The position numbers and the translations under genes are program-made. From the NCBI RefSeq assembly GCF_042434095.1, contig NZ_JBHLUE010000007.1:28790-92789 (forward strand): a stretch of 64,000 bases of DNA. The letters run 5' to 3'. How positions within the stretch are numbered: position 1 is the stretch's first letter; each line of letters begins with the position of its first letter. Under the pieces are notes generated by a model. It was not told where the DNA came from, did no database searches, and saw nothing but the letters and a program-made list of their open reading frames with translations. Shown piece by piece: positions 1 through 8,284 of this stretch. Source of the stretch: KBS50 sp042434095. Lineage in GTDB: Bacteria; Actinomycetota; Actinomycetes; Mycobacteriales; Micromonosporaceae.

Positions 1-204
1 CAGGCGCAGTCCAGCATCATCGGGCTGCACGGCTCGCTGGGCGGCCACGCTGCCAAGGCGGTCGAGGAGCACGACGCCATCCACCGGGCCATCCGCGCCG
101 GCGACTCGGAGGCCGCGGCTCAGGCCGCGGCCATGCACATCGACAACACGCTGGAGGACTACCGCCGGGAGATCCAGCAGCGCATCTTCACAAGGGCGGA
201 CTGA
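1..204 (+). CDS. GntR-family (FadR/FCD-type) transcriptional regulator, C-terminal fragment
   Basis: Only the last 67 residues are in the window; the gene starts to the left. The fragment reads as a helical ligand-binding FCD domain end: the motif EEHDAIHRAIRAGD followed by AAAMHIDNTLEDYRREI is the usual metal/ligand-binding His region (E-H-x-x-I...M-x-x-H) of FadR-subfamily GntR regulators. These proteins are one-component repressors answering sugar acids or organic acids. It converges on the fucosidase-like gene, whose promoter carries an ACATC-N-GATGT element of the kind FadR-type proteins bind, so local control is a reasonable inference. The DNA-binding domain is not visible. Confidence 0.8.
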   Translation, partial: QAQSSIIGLHGSLGGHAAKAVEEHDAIHRAIRAGDSEAAAQAAAMHIDNTLEDYRREIQQRIFTRAD

Positions 205-238
205 CCCGGCCGACGGCGGCCGGGTCAGCGCCCGGCGG

Positions 239-2218
239 TCAGACGGCGGTGATCGTCCACAGATTGTTGGTGTTGGTGTTCGGCGCCCACATGCCGCAGG
301 TGGCGCCGGCCGCGGTGCTGCCCATGCCGTCCAGTGCGGTGCCGGTGCCGCGGTTGATGATCTGGTAGCGACCGTTGCCGGTGCTGTTCAGCCGCCACTG
401 CTGGTTGTTGCCGCCGTTCCAGGCCGCCTGCTGCGCGTTGGCGCCGTTGGCCGCGTTGCCCCAGCTGTCGATCACCATCCCGTTGGTGCGGTTGACGATG
501 CGGTAGTACCCGCCGCCGGCGTCGACCAGCTGCCACTGCAGGTTGGTGCTGCCGTCCCAGTTCCACTGCTTGACGACCGAGCCGGACGAGACGTTGCCGC
601 CGCTGTCCAGGACCAGCCCGGTGGTGGCGTTGGCGATCCGCACGTATCCGGTCGGCGTGGGTCCGCTGCCCAGCGCGGGGATCTGGCCGGAGAAGGTCAG
701 CTTGACCACGTACGCGAGGGCGCTGAACGGGGCGTTCGACGACGGCATGGTGATGTGCAGCCCAGAGCCGTCCTGGCTGCGGGTGGGCAGGTTGGTGTAC
801 GAACCGGAGGCGTTGTCGAGCAGCTGCACGGAGGCGAGGCTGGTCAGGTTGATCTGGTTCGAGCCCAGCGTGGTGATGGTGAGTGCGCTGCCGGGCCAGC
901 CCAGCACGATGGCGTACAGGATGGTGTTGTCCTTGCTGCGGGTGAACCGGATGTCCCGGTTGGTGCCGGCCCGCGGGGTCTGGAACGACCCGCCGCCCAT
1001 CTGGGTGGGGCCCTCGCCGAAGGCGGACCAGGCCCGGGTGCTGTAGATGGCCTCGCCGAACGGCCGCAGCCAGTTGCCGATGTCGCGCAGGATGGTCTGC
1101 TGGCCGGACGGGATGGTGCCGTCGGCCATCGGGGCGATGTTGAGCACCATGTTGCCGCCCTTGCTGACCCGGTCGATCAGCGCGTGCAGCAGGGAGATCG
1201 AGGAGTAGTAGCCGATGCCGACCGTGTAGCACCAACTCGAGGAGGAGACGCTGTCGTCGGTGAGCCAGTACGGGGTCTGGATGCCGGCCGGGCCGCCGCG
1301 CTCGTAGTCGTAGACCTCGCCCCGGTTGTTGAACCCGTCCTTGTACGTGGTGAGCACGTCCTTGTTCCAGGAGACGGCCTTGTTGTAGTAGTACGACAGG
1401 AAGTTCAGCCGCTGCGCCTCGCTGATCTGGCTGAGGTTGAAGTCGTGGTAGATGATGTCCGGCTGGTAGCCGTCGATGACCTCGCGCAGCTTGTCGTACC
1501 ACAGCTGCTGCTCGGCGGTGGCGCCGAGCTGCCCGTACAGCTTCTTGAGGCTGTTGTCGGACTGGGCCGGCACCCACTGGAAGTAGCCGGTGAAGTTGTA
1601 GGCGGTGTGCAGCGAGACCCACAGCTTCATGCCCTTGGCCCGGATGGCGTCGGCGTGCAACCGCAGCAGGTCCAGCTTCGGGCCCTTGGCCACCGAGTTC
1701 CACTCGTTGACGGTGCTGTTCCACATGGAGAACCCGTCGTGGTGCTCGGCCACCGGGCCGGCGAACCTGGCGCCGGCGTCGGCGAACAGCTGCGCCCAGG
1801 CGGTGGGGTCCCAGTTGCCGCCGGCGGAGGTCAGCTTGGGGGCGAACTGGACGAAGTTGCCGGCCTTGTCCCGGGCGCCGTTGATGAAGTTGTGGTACGG
1901 CCACACCGACGGGTCGCCGTAGACGCTCTTGTGGTGGTTGTTCTCGTTGGACCCGTTGTTGTACATGTTCCGCGGGTACCACTCGCTCGCGTACGCCGGG
2001 ACGCTGTAGACGCCCCAGTGGTAGTAGATGCCGAACTTCGCGTCCTGGAACCACTCCGGCGCCGGCGGATGCTGATCCACCGACGACCAGGACGCGGTGT
2101 AGCTCTGCGGACCGGCCGTGGCCAACGCCGCGCTGGTGCGGAAACCCAACAACCCGGCGGTTGTGGCGGCGCCGGACACGACGAGCAGCCGACGGCGGGT
2201 GAACTGGTAGGAGGACAT
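239..2218 (-). CDS. Secreted GH29 alpha-L-fucosidase-like enzyme with C-terminal ricin-type lectin module
   Basis: 659 residues. The N-terminus has a twin-arginine signal (FTRRRLLVVSGA, residues 6-17) and a hydrophobic stretch, so Tat export is likely. The catalytic part, about residues 40-400, shows GH29 hallmarks: FGIYYHWGVYSVPAYASEWY near 62-81, AEHHDGFSMWNS at 158-168, and PDIIYHDF at 253-260, where Asp259 sits in the usual nucleophile position. A beta-sandwich region follows. The last ~130 residues form a ricin-B/CBM13-like domain (repeated V-D-S-W/G-N and QQW motifs). The enzyme should remove alpha-fucosyl residues from plant or glycan substrates outside the cell. No operon partner directly follows; its own promoter lies at 2272-2300. 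Exact linkage specificity cannot be read from sequence. Confidence 0.88.
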   Translation of the reverse strand: MSSYQFTRRRLLVVSGAATTAGLLGFRTSAALATAGPQSYTASWSSVDQHPPAPEWFQDAKFGIYYHWGVYSVPAYASEWYPRNMYNNGSNENNHHKSVYGDPSVWPYHNFINGARDKAGNFVQFAPKLTSAGGNWDPTAWAQLFADAGARFAGPVAEHHDGFSMWNSTVNEWNSVAKGPKLDLLRLHADAIRAKGMKLWVSLHTAYNFTGYFQWVPAQSDNSLKKLYGQLGATAEQQLWYDKLREVIDGYQPDIIYHDFNLSQISEAQRLNFLSYYYNKAVSWNKDVLTTYKDGFNNRGEVYDYERGGPAGIQTPYWLTDDSVSSSSWCYTVGIGYYSSISLLHALIDRVSKGGNMVLNIAPMADGTIPSGQQTILRDIGNWLRPFGEAIYSTRAWSAFGEGPTQMGGGSFQTPRAGTNRDIRFTRSKDNTILYAIVLGWPGSALTITTLGSNQINLTSLASVQLLDNASGSYTNLPTRSQDGSGLHITMPSSNAPFSALAYVVKLTFSGQIPALGSGPTPTGYVRIANATTGLVLDSGGNVSSGSVVKQWNWDGSTNLQWQLVDAGGGYYRIVNRTNGMVIDSWGNAANGANAQQAAWNGGNNQQWRLNSTGNGRYQIINRGTGTALDGMGSTAAGATCGMWAPNTNTNNLWTITAV

Positions 2219-2255
2219 GGCCGGTACCTCTCGGGTGAATGATGCACGACCCTCG

Positions 2256-2275
2256 ATACATCAGACATCAGATGT
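2256..2275. promoter_or_regulatory. Putative FadR/GntR-type operator overlapping the GH29 -10 box
   Basis: ACATCAGATGT (2265-2275) is an inverted repeat ACATC-A-GATGT. It is preceded by a direct copy ACATCAG (2258-2264). It overlaps the -10 hexamer 2272-2277, so binding would repress. The 11-mer ATACATCAGAC at 2256-2266 recurs at 2405-2415, just after the GH54 stop codon. The form NACATC-N-GATGT resembles FadR-subfamily GntR operators, and a member of that family ends at position 204. Confidence 0.45.
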
Positions 2276-2300
2276 TAAGAAGTCAATACATGTGTGTCAA
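2272..2300 (-). promoter_or_regulatory. Promoter of the GH29 gene (TTGACA-17-TAACAT)
   Basis: On the minus strand a perfect -35 TTGACA (2295-2300) is followed after 17 nt by TAACAT (2272-2277), about 50 nt before the ATG. The -35 is preceded by TACAT, giving TACATTGACA, which is also found in front of the GH54 gene. Predicted from consensus only. Confidence 0.55.
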
Positions 2301-2438
2301 TGTACGGTGACCGCACCGCGCCCGCGGACCGATCCCGTTCGGCTCGCCCCAGCGGATCAGCCGCCCGGTCGGGTCGACGCCGGCAAGCGCCGACCCGACC
2401 GGTAATACATCAGACCAATCCGCCCTCGTCGGCCCGGG

Positions 2439-3926
2439 TCAGTTGCGCAGGCTCCACTGCTGGTTGCTGCCGCCGTTGCAGGACCAGAGGATGAGTTTGG
2501 TGCCGTTGGCCGTGGCCGCGCCGTTGGCGTCCAGGCACAGCCCGGACTGCACGCCGGTGATGGTGCCGTTCGAGTTGACGGTCCACTGCTGGTTGGTCTG
2601 GCCGTTGCAGTCCCAGATGATCACGGTGGTGCCGTTGGTGGTGCCGCGGCCGTTGGCGTCCAGGCACTTGGTTCCGTACACCTGGAGCTGGTTGCTCGCC
2701 GTCCTGGTCCAGCGCTGGTTCGCCTGGCCGGAGCAGTCCCAGAGCTGCACCTGGGTGCCGTTGCTGGTCGAGGAGTTCGGCACGTCGACGCAGCGGCCGG
2801 ACTGGCCGCCCACGATCTGCTGCCCGGTGCCCGGCGGGGGCGTGCTGCCACCGTCCGAGTAACCGGCCGCGGTGATGTTGGCCTGGACCGCGTCCTCGGT
2901 GGCGTCGGACGGGTACCCGGCGGTCACCGCGCCCTCGAAGAACTCGCCGGTGCCGCTGTTGCTGTTGTCGCCGCCGGTGCCCAGCAGGATGGAGGTGTCG
3001 AGCTTCATCGGTGAGTAGCCGTTGGGCAGCGGGCCCGAGTATGGCCTGGTGAGGCCCCCGCTGGCGGCATTGCCGTACTTGAGCGTGAAGTTCGTGGTGC
3101 CGTTGTTCTTCAGCCAGGCGCTGACGAACGGGAAGTGGATGCCGGAGTTGTTCGGATCCTTGTTGGAGCCGGTGTTGGTGTGGTACATCCCGTTTTCCAG
3201 GTCGGCCTCCACCCACGGGCCCGTGCCGACGCAGCCGCCGAACCAGCACGCCGTGCCGAACTCGATCGCGTTCATGGTGGCGTTGCCGGTGTCGGTGTGC
3301 GAGTTCTCCCCCGCGCCATAGTCGAAGCAGCACCACTGGTTCACGTTGTTCGACGAGGTGACCATGTAGACGCCCTCGGGCTGGCTGCCCTTCGGCGCGC
3401 CCCGGGCGTTGTCCACCCGGTAGCCGACGCCCTGGGTGACCTTGATGCCGTACGCCTGGTGCCCGCTCACCGTGATCGGCAGCGCCATGGCGTTGGCGCC
3501 GATGTCCGCGCCGTTCGGGCCGGGACCCTTCCAGAACCCGCCCCAGGAGATCGGCAGGTCGTTGTGGTTGGCGCTCTGATCGTAGATCTTGGTGACCGTG
3601 CAGGTGGTGCCCGAACAGAACGACGGCTGCGGCGCCGCGTCCACGAACCCGCCGGCCGACAGCAGCCCGATGTCCCGGTAGGACTTGTCCGACGCGCGCT
3701 GGATCTGGTACAGCGGCCCGTTGTACGCGGCGAACAGCGCCCGGGTCATGCTGTGCGCGGCGATGCACGGCGTCCCGCCGGTCGCGTAGATGTCGCAGGC
3801 CTGCGCGGTGGCGGCGAGCGCCGGCGACGCCGCCGAGACGACCGACGCTCCCGTCCCGGCGGTCAGCAGCGCCAGGCCCATCCCGGCTGCGGCCAGCAGG
3901 CGGCCGATGGATTTTCTGATGATCAT
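2439..3926 (-). CDS. Secreted GH54 alpha-L-arabinofuranosidase-like enzyme with CBM13 module
   Basis: 495 residues from the ATG at 3926, chosen because GGAGGA lies just upstream. A Sec signal peptide (hydrophobic 8-40) precedes CDIYATGGTPCIAAHS at 44-58, the GH54 signature start. QWCCFDYGAGEN at 197-208 keeps the vicinal disulfide Cys199-Cys200 and Glu207 in the place of the known GH54 nucleophile. Fungal GH54 enzymes normally carry a C-terminal CBM42; here a Ser/Pro linker leads instead to a ricin-type CBM13 module (about 366-495) almost identical to that of the next gene. The enzyme should release arabinose from arabinan or arabinoxylan side chains. Promoter at 4006-4034. Confidence 0.88.
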   Translation of the reverse strand: MIIRKSIGRLLAAAGMGLALLTAGTGASVVSAASPALAATAQACDIYATGGTPCIAAHSMTRALFAAYNGPLYQIQRASDKSYRDIGLLSAGGFVDAAPQPSFCSGTTCTVTKIYDQSANHNDLPISWGGFWKGPGPNGADIGANAMALPITVSGHQAYGIKVTQGVGYRVDNARGAPKGSQPEGVYMVTSSNNVNQWCCFDYGAGENSHTDTGNATMNAIEFGTACWFGGCVGTGPWVEADLENGMYHTNTGSNKDPNNSGIHFPFVSAWLKNNGTTNFTLKYGNAASGGLTRPYSGPLPNGYSPMKLDTSILLGTGGDNSNSGTGEFFEGAVTAGYPSDATEDAVQANITAAGYSDGGSTPPPGTGQQIVGGQSGRCVDVPNSSTSNGTQVQLWDCSGQANQRWTRTASNQLQVYGTKCLDANGRGTTNGTTVIIWDCNGQTNQQWTVNSNGTITGVQSGLCLDANGAATANGTKLILWSCNGGSNQQWSLRN

Positions 3927-4005
3927 TGACTCCTCCGTATCCGGCGTCGCGCCGGCGCCGAGCCGGATGAGTGGGCTCGGCGACCGGCGCTGTGCCAACG
4001 GTTCG

Positions 4006-4034
4006 AGAATGGGTCATACATAGATGACTGTCAA
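4006..4034 (-). promoter_or_regulatory. Promoter of the GH54 gene, with possible LacI half-site
   Basis: Minus-strand TTGACA (4029-4034), 17 nt, CATTCT (4006-4011). The inverted repeat CATACAT-N12-ATGTATG spans 4015-4040 around the -35. Immediately downstream of the -10 lies CGAACCG (3998-4004), identical to one half of the LacI-type operator at 6035-6046; the other half is degenerate. Whether LacI acts here is uncertain. Confidence 0.45.
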
Positions 4035-4049
4035 TGTATGCCTGCGACG

Positions 4050-5864
4050 TCAGTTGCGCAGGGCCCACTGCTGGTTGGCGCCGCCGTTGCAGGACCAGAG
4101 GATGAGTTTGGTGCCGTTGGTGGTGCCGGCGCCGTTGGCGTCCAGGCAGAGCCCGGACTGCACGCCGGTGATGGTGCCGTTCGAGTTGACGTTCCACTGC
4201 TGGTTGTTCTGGCCGTTGCAGTCCCAGATGATCACGGTGGTGCCGTTGGTGGTGCCCCGGCCGTTGGCGTCCAGGCACTTGGTCCCGTACACCTGCAGTT
4301 GCTTGCCGGTGGTGTAGGTGAAGCGTTGGTTGGCGGCGCCGGAGCAGTCCCAGAGTTGGACCTGGGTGCCGTTGGTGGTGGTCGAGTTGGGCACGTCGAC
4401 GCAGCGGCCGGACTGGCCGCCCACGAGCTGCTGCCCGGTCCCGGGCGGCGGGGTGGTGGGCGGCGGGGTGGTCGGTCCACCGTCGCCCGGCGGCAGCAGG
4501 GTGATCGTGGCCGTGTCGCTGATGTTGGCGTGCGACACGGTGACCGTCGTGCCGTTGTTGGACAGCGTCACCACGCTGTCCCGCACCGTCGTCGGGCCGG
4601 ACACGACGCCGCCGTTGTTGTACGGGATGTTCTCCACCACGACCCGGACCTGGTTGTTCACCACGATGCCGCCGGTGGCGTTCAGGCCCTGGAGGTTGAC
4701 CGCGACGTTACCGGTGGTCTTGTTCCCGCCGATGAGGATCCTGGCCGAGCCGGCGGCCTTGGTGGCGAAGGCGTCATAGGAGGCGCTCGGGGTGACCGAC
4801 ACGATCTGGCCGGTCTGGGTGGCGTAGAAGCGGTAGACCCACCACTCCCCCTTGGTCTGGTACTGGCCGCTGGAGTTGCGGGTGAGCAGGCTGGCCAGAT
4901 CGTTGTGCAGGTTCTGCCCGCCGGCCCAGTTGGCCCGCAGCCCGTCCGCCCCGGCCCGCTCCAGCCGGGCCAGATACCACGCCCCGCCCGCCGGGTTCTG
5001 CTCGTTGGCCGCCCCGTATTCGTTGATCTGGTACGGCCGCGGGTGGGCGATGCCGCGGGAGTCCAGGGTGGAATTGGCGGTGGCCACGTTGGCGACCGGG
5101 TCGCCGGGCAGCGAATGCCAGCTGAAGATGTCCGGCGCCACGTTGTTCGCCTTGACGTAGTCGAGGTACTGCGTCCACCAGCCGCTGCCGGACGGCACCC
5201 CGGCCATGCTCGGCCCGACGATCAGCATGGTCGGGAACGTGGCGCGGATGCGCTGGTAGGTGTGCTTCCACATCTCGAAGTACTGCGACTGGGACCGGTT
5301 CCAGAAGATGCTCAGGTTGGGCTCGTTCCAGATGTCCCACTCGACGGTGATCCCGGCGGCCCTGATGTCGGTGAACAGCCGGTTGAGGTAGTTGTCGTAG
5401 TCGGTCCAGTCGCCGTTGTCGCCCGGGAACCGGCTGATCCCCGCGCCGTCGGCGCCCCAGATGTCGTGGTTGAGCAGCACGAAGGTGCCGCCCAATGCGG
5501 CCGTCCGCCGGGCCTGGGCGACCGTGGCGTTCCACCGGCGGTCGTACCCGCCGCCGACCCAGCCGCCGCCCGGCAGCTGCGCGCCGCCGGCCCGCATCGC
5601 CCGGAAGTTCACGTCCCGATAGAAGTTGTCCGGCGGGTTCTTCCCGTCCTCGGTCATCCCGTAGATCCAGCCGGACCCGCGGTACGTCGGGGCCGGCCCG
5701 GACGTCGCGAAGTTGACGCTGATGGACTCGTCGCCGGCCGTGGCCGGGGGCGCGCCCCCCGCGACGGCGGCCGCCACGGCCGCCACGACCGCGACGGCCC
5801 CGGCCGCGAGCCGGGTGAGCAGGGCGCGGCGCCGCCCGGGTCTGCTGCTGACTTCGCCGTTCAC
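4050..5864 (-). CDS. Secreted clan GH-A glycoside hydrolase with C-terminal ricin-type CBM13 module
   Basis: 604 residues from a GTG at 5864 with GGAAGGAG upstream. The N-terminus is Arg-rich (RRRALLTR) with a long Ala/Val membrane-spanning core and an Ala-x-Ala cleavage region. The barrel domain (about 48-370) has DIWNEPN at 177-183, with Glu181 as likely acid/base, and INEYG at 280-284, with Glu282 as likely nucleophile: the clan GH-A layout of GH39/GH79-like retaining enzymes. A beta-sandwich (about 370-460) and a Pro-rich linker lead to the lectin module (about 474-604). Substrate is not recognisable; plant polysaccharide is likely from its neighbours. A perfect LacI-type palindrome (5911-5924) lies just after its -10, so it is probably in the LacI regulon. 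Confidence 0.75.
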   Translation of the reverse strand: MNGEVSSRPGRRRALLTRLAAGAVAVVAAVAAAVAGGAPPATAGDESISVNFATSGPAPTYRGSGWIYGMTEDGKNPPDNFYRDVNFRAMRAGGAQLPGGGWVGGGYDRRWNATVAQARRTAALGGTFVLLNHDIWGADGAGISRFPGDNGDWTDYDNYLNRLFTDIRAAGITVEWDIWNEPNLSIFWNRSQSQYFEMWKHTYQRIRATFPTMLIVGPSMAGVPSGSGWWTQYLDYVKANNVAPDIFSWHSLPGDPVANVATANSTLDSRGIAHPRPYQINEYGAANEQNPAGGAWYLARLERAGADGLRANWAGGQNLHNDLASLLTRNSSGQYQTKGEWWVYRFYATQTGQIVSVTPSASYDAFATKAAGSARILIGGNKTTGNVAVNLQGLNATGGIVVNNQVRVVVENIPYNNGGVVSGPTTVRDSVVTLSNNGTTVTVSHANISDTATITLLPPGDGGPTTPPPTTPPPGTGQQLVGGQSGRCVDVPNSTTTNGTQVQLWDCSGAANQRFTYTTGKQLQVYGTKCLDANGRGTTNGTTVIIWDCNGQNNQQWNVNSNGTITGVQSGLCLDANGAGTTNGTKLILWSCNGGANQQWALRN

Positions 5865-5910
5865 TGGCGACTCCTTCCGGGAGCTTGCGGATCTCCGGCG
5901 GCCGACCGTG

Positions 5911-5924
5911 GCGAATCGATTCGC
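5911..5924. promoter_or_regulatory. LacI-type operator, perfect 14-bp palindrome
   Basis: GCGAATCGATTCGC is a perfect palindrome with the central CG typical of LacI-family operators. It sits at the predicted start point of the GH-A gene promoter. Related sites lie at 6035-6046 (11 of 12 core matches) and 12101-12112 (10 of 12), each also just downstream of a -10 box. Confidence 0.7.
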
Positions 5925-5930
5925 GGGGAA

Positions 5931-5959
5931 GCGTAAACGGCTAGTTTCACGAATGTCAA
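5931..5959 (-). promoter_or_regulatory. Promoter of the GH-A gene (TTGACA-17-TTACGC)
   Basis: On the minus strand, TTGACA at 5954-5959 and TTACGC at 5931-5936, 17 nt apart. The -35 is preceded by ACAT, as in the two upstream glycosidase promoters (ACATTGACA in all three). The LacI-type palindrome begins 6 nt downstream of the -10. Confidence 0.5.
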
Positions 5960-6000
5960 TGTTATGAACCGGTGCGGGCCCTCCCGGGACGGATCACTCC

Positions 6001-6046
6001 TTGACCATGGTTCCAAACAGGCATATCTTCCGATCGAACCGATTCG
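6001..6046 (+). promoter_or_regulatory. Promoter and LacI-type operator of the sugar ABC operon
   Basis: TTGACC (6001-6006), 17 nt, TATCTT (6024-6029), then CGAACCGATTCG at 6035-6046 covering the expected start point. The operator differs from the palindrome core at 5911-5924 by one base. This is a classical repressor-over-start-site arrangement and fits control by the LacI protein encoded at 11000-12013. Confidence 0.65.
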
Positions 6047-6108
6047 GCGGACGACGGTCCGATCCCATCCATCCGGCAGCAACGATCGAGCCGAGCGAGG
6101 TCAGCGTG

Positions 6109-7362
6109 ATGACGACAGCAGCCCGGCGGCGCGGCCTGGTCGGCGCCGCCCTGATGGCACTGGTGATCGCCGGCGGGGCGCCCGGCTGCTCCGCCGGGGG
6201 CGGTTCCACGGACGCCGGCGGGGGCGGCGGCTACACCATCTGGGACCCGTACCCGCAGTTCGCCGACGACTCGAACTGGGTGCGGCTGCTCAAGGACTGC
6301 GGCGCCGGGGCGGGCGTGACGGTGACCCGGACCGGCTACGACACCACGGACCTGACCAACAAGGCGCTGCTGGCCGCCCAGCAGGGCAGCTCGCCGGACG
6401 TGCTCATCATCGACAACCCGGTGATCTCCACCCTGGCCGAGGCCGGCGCGCTCACCTCGGCCGACGAGACGAGGCTCGACACCTCGGCGTCGCTGCCGAA
6501 CCTGCTCGGCGCCGGGCAGCTGGGCGGCAAGACGTACGGGGTGCCGATCGGCGCGAACACCCTGGCGCTCTGGTACAACAAGGACCTGCTGGCCAGGGCC
6601 GGCGTCGACGTGGCGTCGATCCACGACTGGCCGTCCCTCACCGCGGCCCTCGGCCGGGTCAAGGCGGCCGGCAAGAAGGGGATCACCTTCTCCGCGATCG
6701 GCACCGAGGAGGGCAGCTTCCAGTTCCTGCCCTGGTTCTGGGGCGCCGGCGCCCAGCTGACCGCGCTGGACTCGCCGCAGGCGGTGTCGGCGCTCGAGCT
6801 GTGGACCACCTGGCTCAAGCAGGGGTACGCGCCGAACTCCGTCATCAACAACACCCAGACAACGAGCTGGCAGGAGTTCGCCAGCGGCGGGTACGCGTTC
6901 GCCGAGAACGGCACCTGGCAGCTGGCCAACGCCAAGAAGCTCGGCTTCGCGTACGGGACGATTCCCATCCCGGCCAGCGCCGGTGGCACAGCGCCGGCGC
7001 CCACCGGCGGGGAGTTCGTCTCGATCCCGGTGCAGCGGGACACCGGGCGGTACGGCACGGCGCAGAAGCTGGTCGCCTGCCTCACCAACCCGGACAACCT
7101 GCTCAGCACCGACACGACACTGTCCTACGTCGCCCCGGTGGCCACCGTGCAGCAGAAGCAGGCGGCCAGCGACGCCGCGCTCAAGGTCTGGGTCCAGGCG
7201 GTGCAGGCCGCGAAGGCCCGCACCGGCGACAACCTGGGCACCCGGTACCCGAAGATCTCCGAGCCGCTCTGGACGGCCGTGCAGGCCGCGCTCAGCGGCG
7301 CGAAGACGCCGCGGGCGGCGCTGACCGCCGCGCAGGGCACGGCCGCCAGCGCCACCCGGTAG
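6109..7362 (+). CDS. Sugar ABC transporter substrate-binding lipoprotein (family 1)
   Basis: 417 residues from the ATG at 6109, preceded by GCGAGG. The N-terminus MTTAARRRGLVG, a hydrophobic core and GGAPGCSAG form a lipoprotein signal, with Cys near residue 27 lipidated. The body has the pattern of extracellular solute-binding family 1 proteins (PDVLIIDNPV near 94-103, YGVPIGANTLALWYNKDLL near 143-161, WQEFASGGYAFAENGTW near 254-270). It should bind an oligosaccharide and hand it to the two permeases that follow in the same direction (7381 and 8285). No ATPase gene is present in the operon, so a shared MsiK-type ATPase elsewhere is expected, as in many actinobacterial sugar importers. Expression is probably blocked by LacI at 6035-6046. 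Confidence 0.88.
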   Translation: MTTAARRRGLVGAALMALVIAGGAPGCSAGGGSTDAGGGGGYTIWDPYPQFADDSNWVRLLKDCGAGAGVTVTRTGYDTTDLTNKALLAAQQGSSPDVLIIDNPVISTLAEAGALTSADETRLDTSASLPNLLGAGQLGGKTYGVPIGANTLALWYNKDLLARAGVDVASIHDWPSLTAALGRVKAAGKKGITFSAIGTEEGSFQFLPWFWGAGAQLTALDSPQAVSALELWTTWLKQGYAPNSVINNTQTTSWQEFASGGYAFAENGTWQLANAKKLGFAYGTIPIPASAGGTAPAPTGGEFVSIPVQRDTGRYGTAQKLVACLTNPDNLLSTDTTLSYVAPVATVQQKQAASDAALKVWVQAVQAAKARTGDNLGTRYPKISEPLWTAVQAALSGAKTPRAALTAAQGTAASATR

Positions 7363-7380
7363 GCCCGGGGACGGCGAGGC

Positions 7381-8271
7381 ATGCGCAGCCATTCCCGGTA
7401 CGACCGCTGGGCCGGGTGGGCGTTCCTGGCCCCGGTGGCCTGCTACCTGATCGCCTGCTACGCGTACCCGCTGTACCGCAACGTCGAGCTGAGTCTGCGG
7501 CGGTACACCGTCCGGTCCTTCGTCTCCGGCGGCGCCCCGTTCGCCGGCGGGGGCAACTACCGCCAGGTGCTGACCGACCCGACGTTCGGCCCGGCGCTGC
7601 TGCACACCGCGGTGTTCACGGCGGTGTCGCTGGCCTTCCAGTTCGGCCTCGGCCTGGCGCTCGCGGTCTTCTTCCACCGGCACTTCCCGCTGTCCCGGCT
7701 GCTGCGGGCGCTGTTCCTCGTGCCGTGGCTGCTGCCGCTGATCGTGTCGGCCTCGACCTGGTCCTGGATGCTCAACAGCGAGGCCGGGGTGGTGAACGCC
7801 GCCCTCGCGGCCGTGGGCGTCGCCCCGGTCAACTGGCTGACCTCGCCGAGTTGGTCGCTGGTCTCGGTGACCATCGCGAACATCTGGATCGGCGTCCCGT
7901 TCAACCTGGTGGTCCTGTACAGCGGGCTGCAGGCGATCCCGACCGAGCTGTCCGAGGCCGCGGCCCTGGACGGCGCGACCGGGGCGCAACGGTTCTGGCG
8001 GGTGACGTTTCCGCTGCTCCGGCCGGTCTCGGCGATCACGCTGCTGCTCGGGCTCATCTACACGCTGAAGGTCTTCGACATCATCTGGATCATGACGCGA
8101 GGCGGCCCGACGGACTCGTCGACGACGTTCGCCACCTGGTCGTACCGGCTGGGCTTCGGCAGCCTGCTGCCGCGGTTCGGACCCGGCGCGGCCGTCGGCA
8201 ACCTGCTGATCCTGGTGGCGCTGGTCTTCGGGCTGGCCTACGTCCGGCTCCAGCGAAGGCCGCGGTCGTGA
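7381..8271 (+). CDS. Sugar ABC transporter permease, MalF type
   Basis: 296 residues with six predicted membrane spans, starting with AGWAFLAPVACYLIACYAYPL. The cytoplasmic EAA loop (EAAALDGATGAQRFWRVTFPLL, the first half of which is the conserved ATPase-docking motif) is intact near residues 196-217. The family is the inner-membrane half of CUT1 carbohydrate importers. It begins 18 nt after the binding-protein gene and is followed 13 nt later by the second permease, so the three are co-transcribed. Substrate is set by the binding protein and is unknown; the neighbouring GH63-like enzyme suggests an alpha-linked oligosaccharide. Confidence 0.88.
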   Translation: MRSHSRYDRWAGWAFLAPVACYLIACYAYPLYRNVELSLRRYTVRSFVSGGAPFAGGGNYRQVLTDPTFGPALLHTAVFTAVSLAFQFGLGLALAVFFHRHFPLSRLLRALFLVPWLLPLIVSASTWSWMLNSEAGVVNAALAAVGVAPVNWLTSPSWSLVSVTIANIWIGVPFNLVVLYSGLQAIPTELSEAAALDGATGAQRFWRVTFPLLRPVSAITLLLGLIYTLKVFDIIWIMTRGGPTDSSTTFATWSYRLGFGSLLPRFGPGAAVGNLLILVALVFGLAYVRLQRRPRS

Positions 8272-8284
8272 GGGGGCCGCGGTC

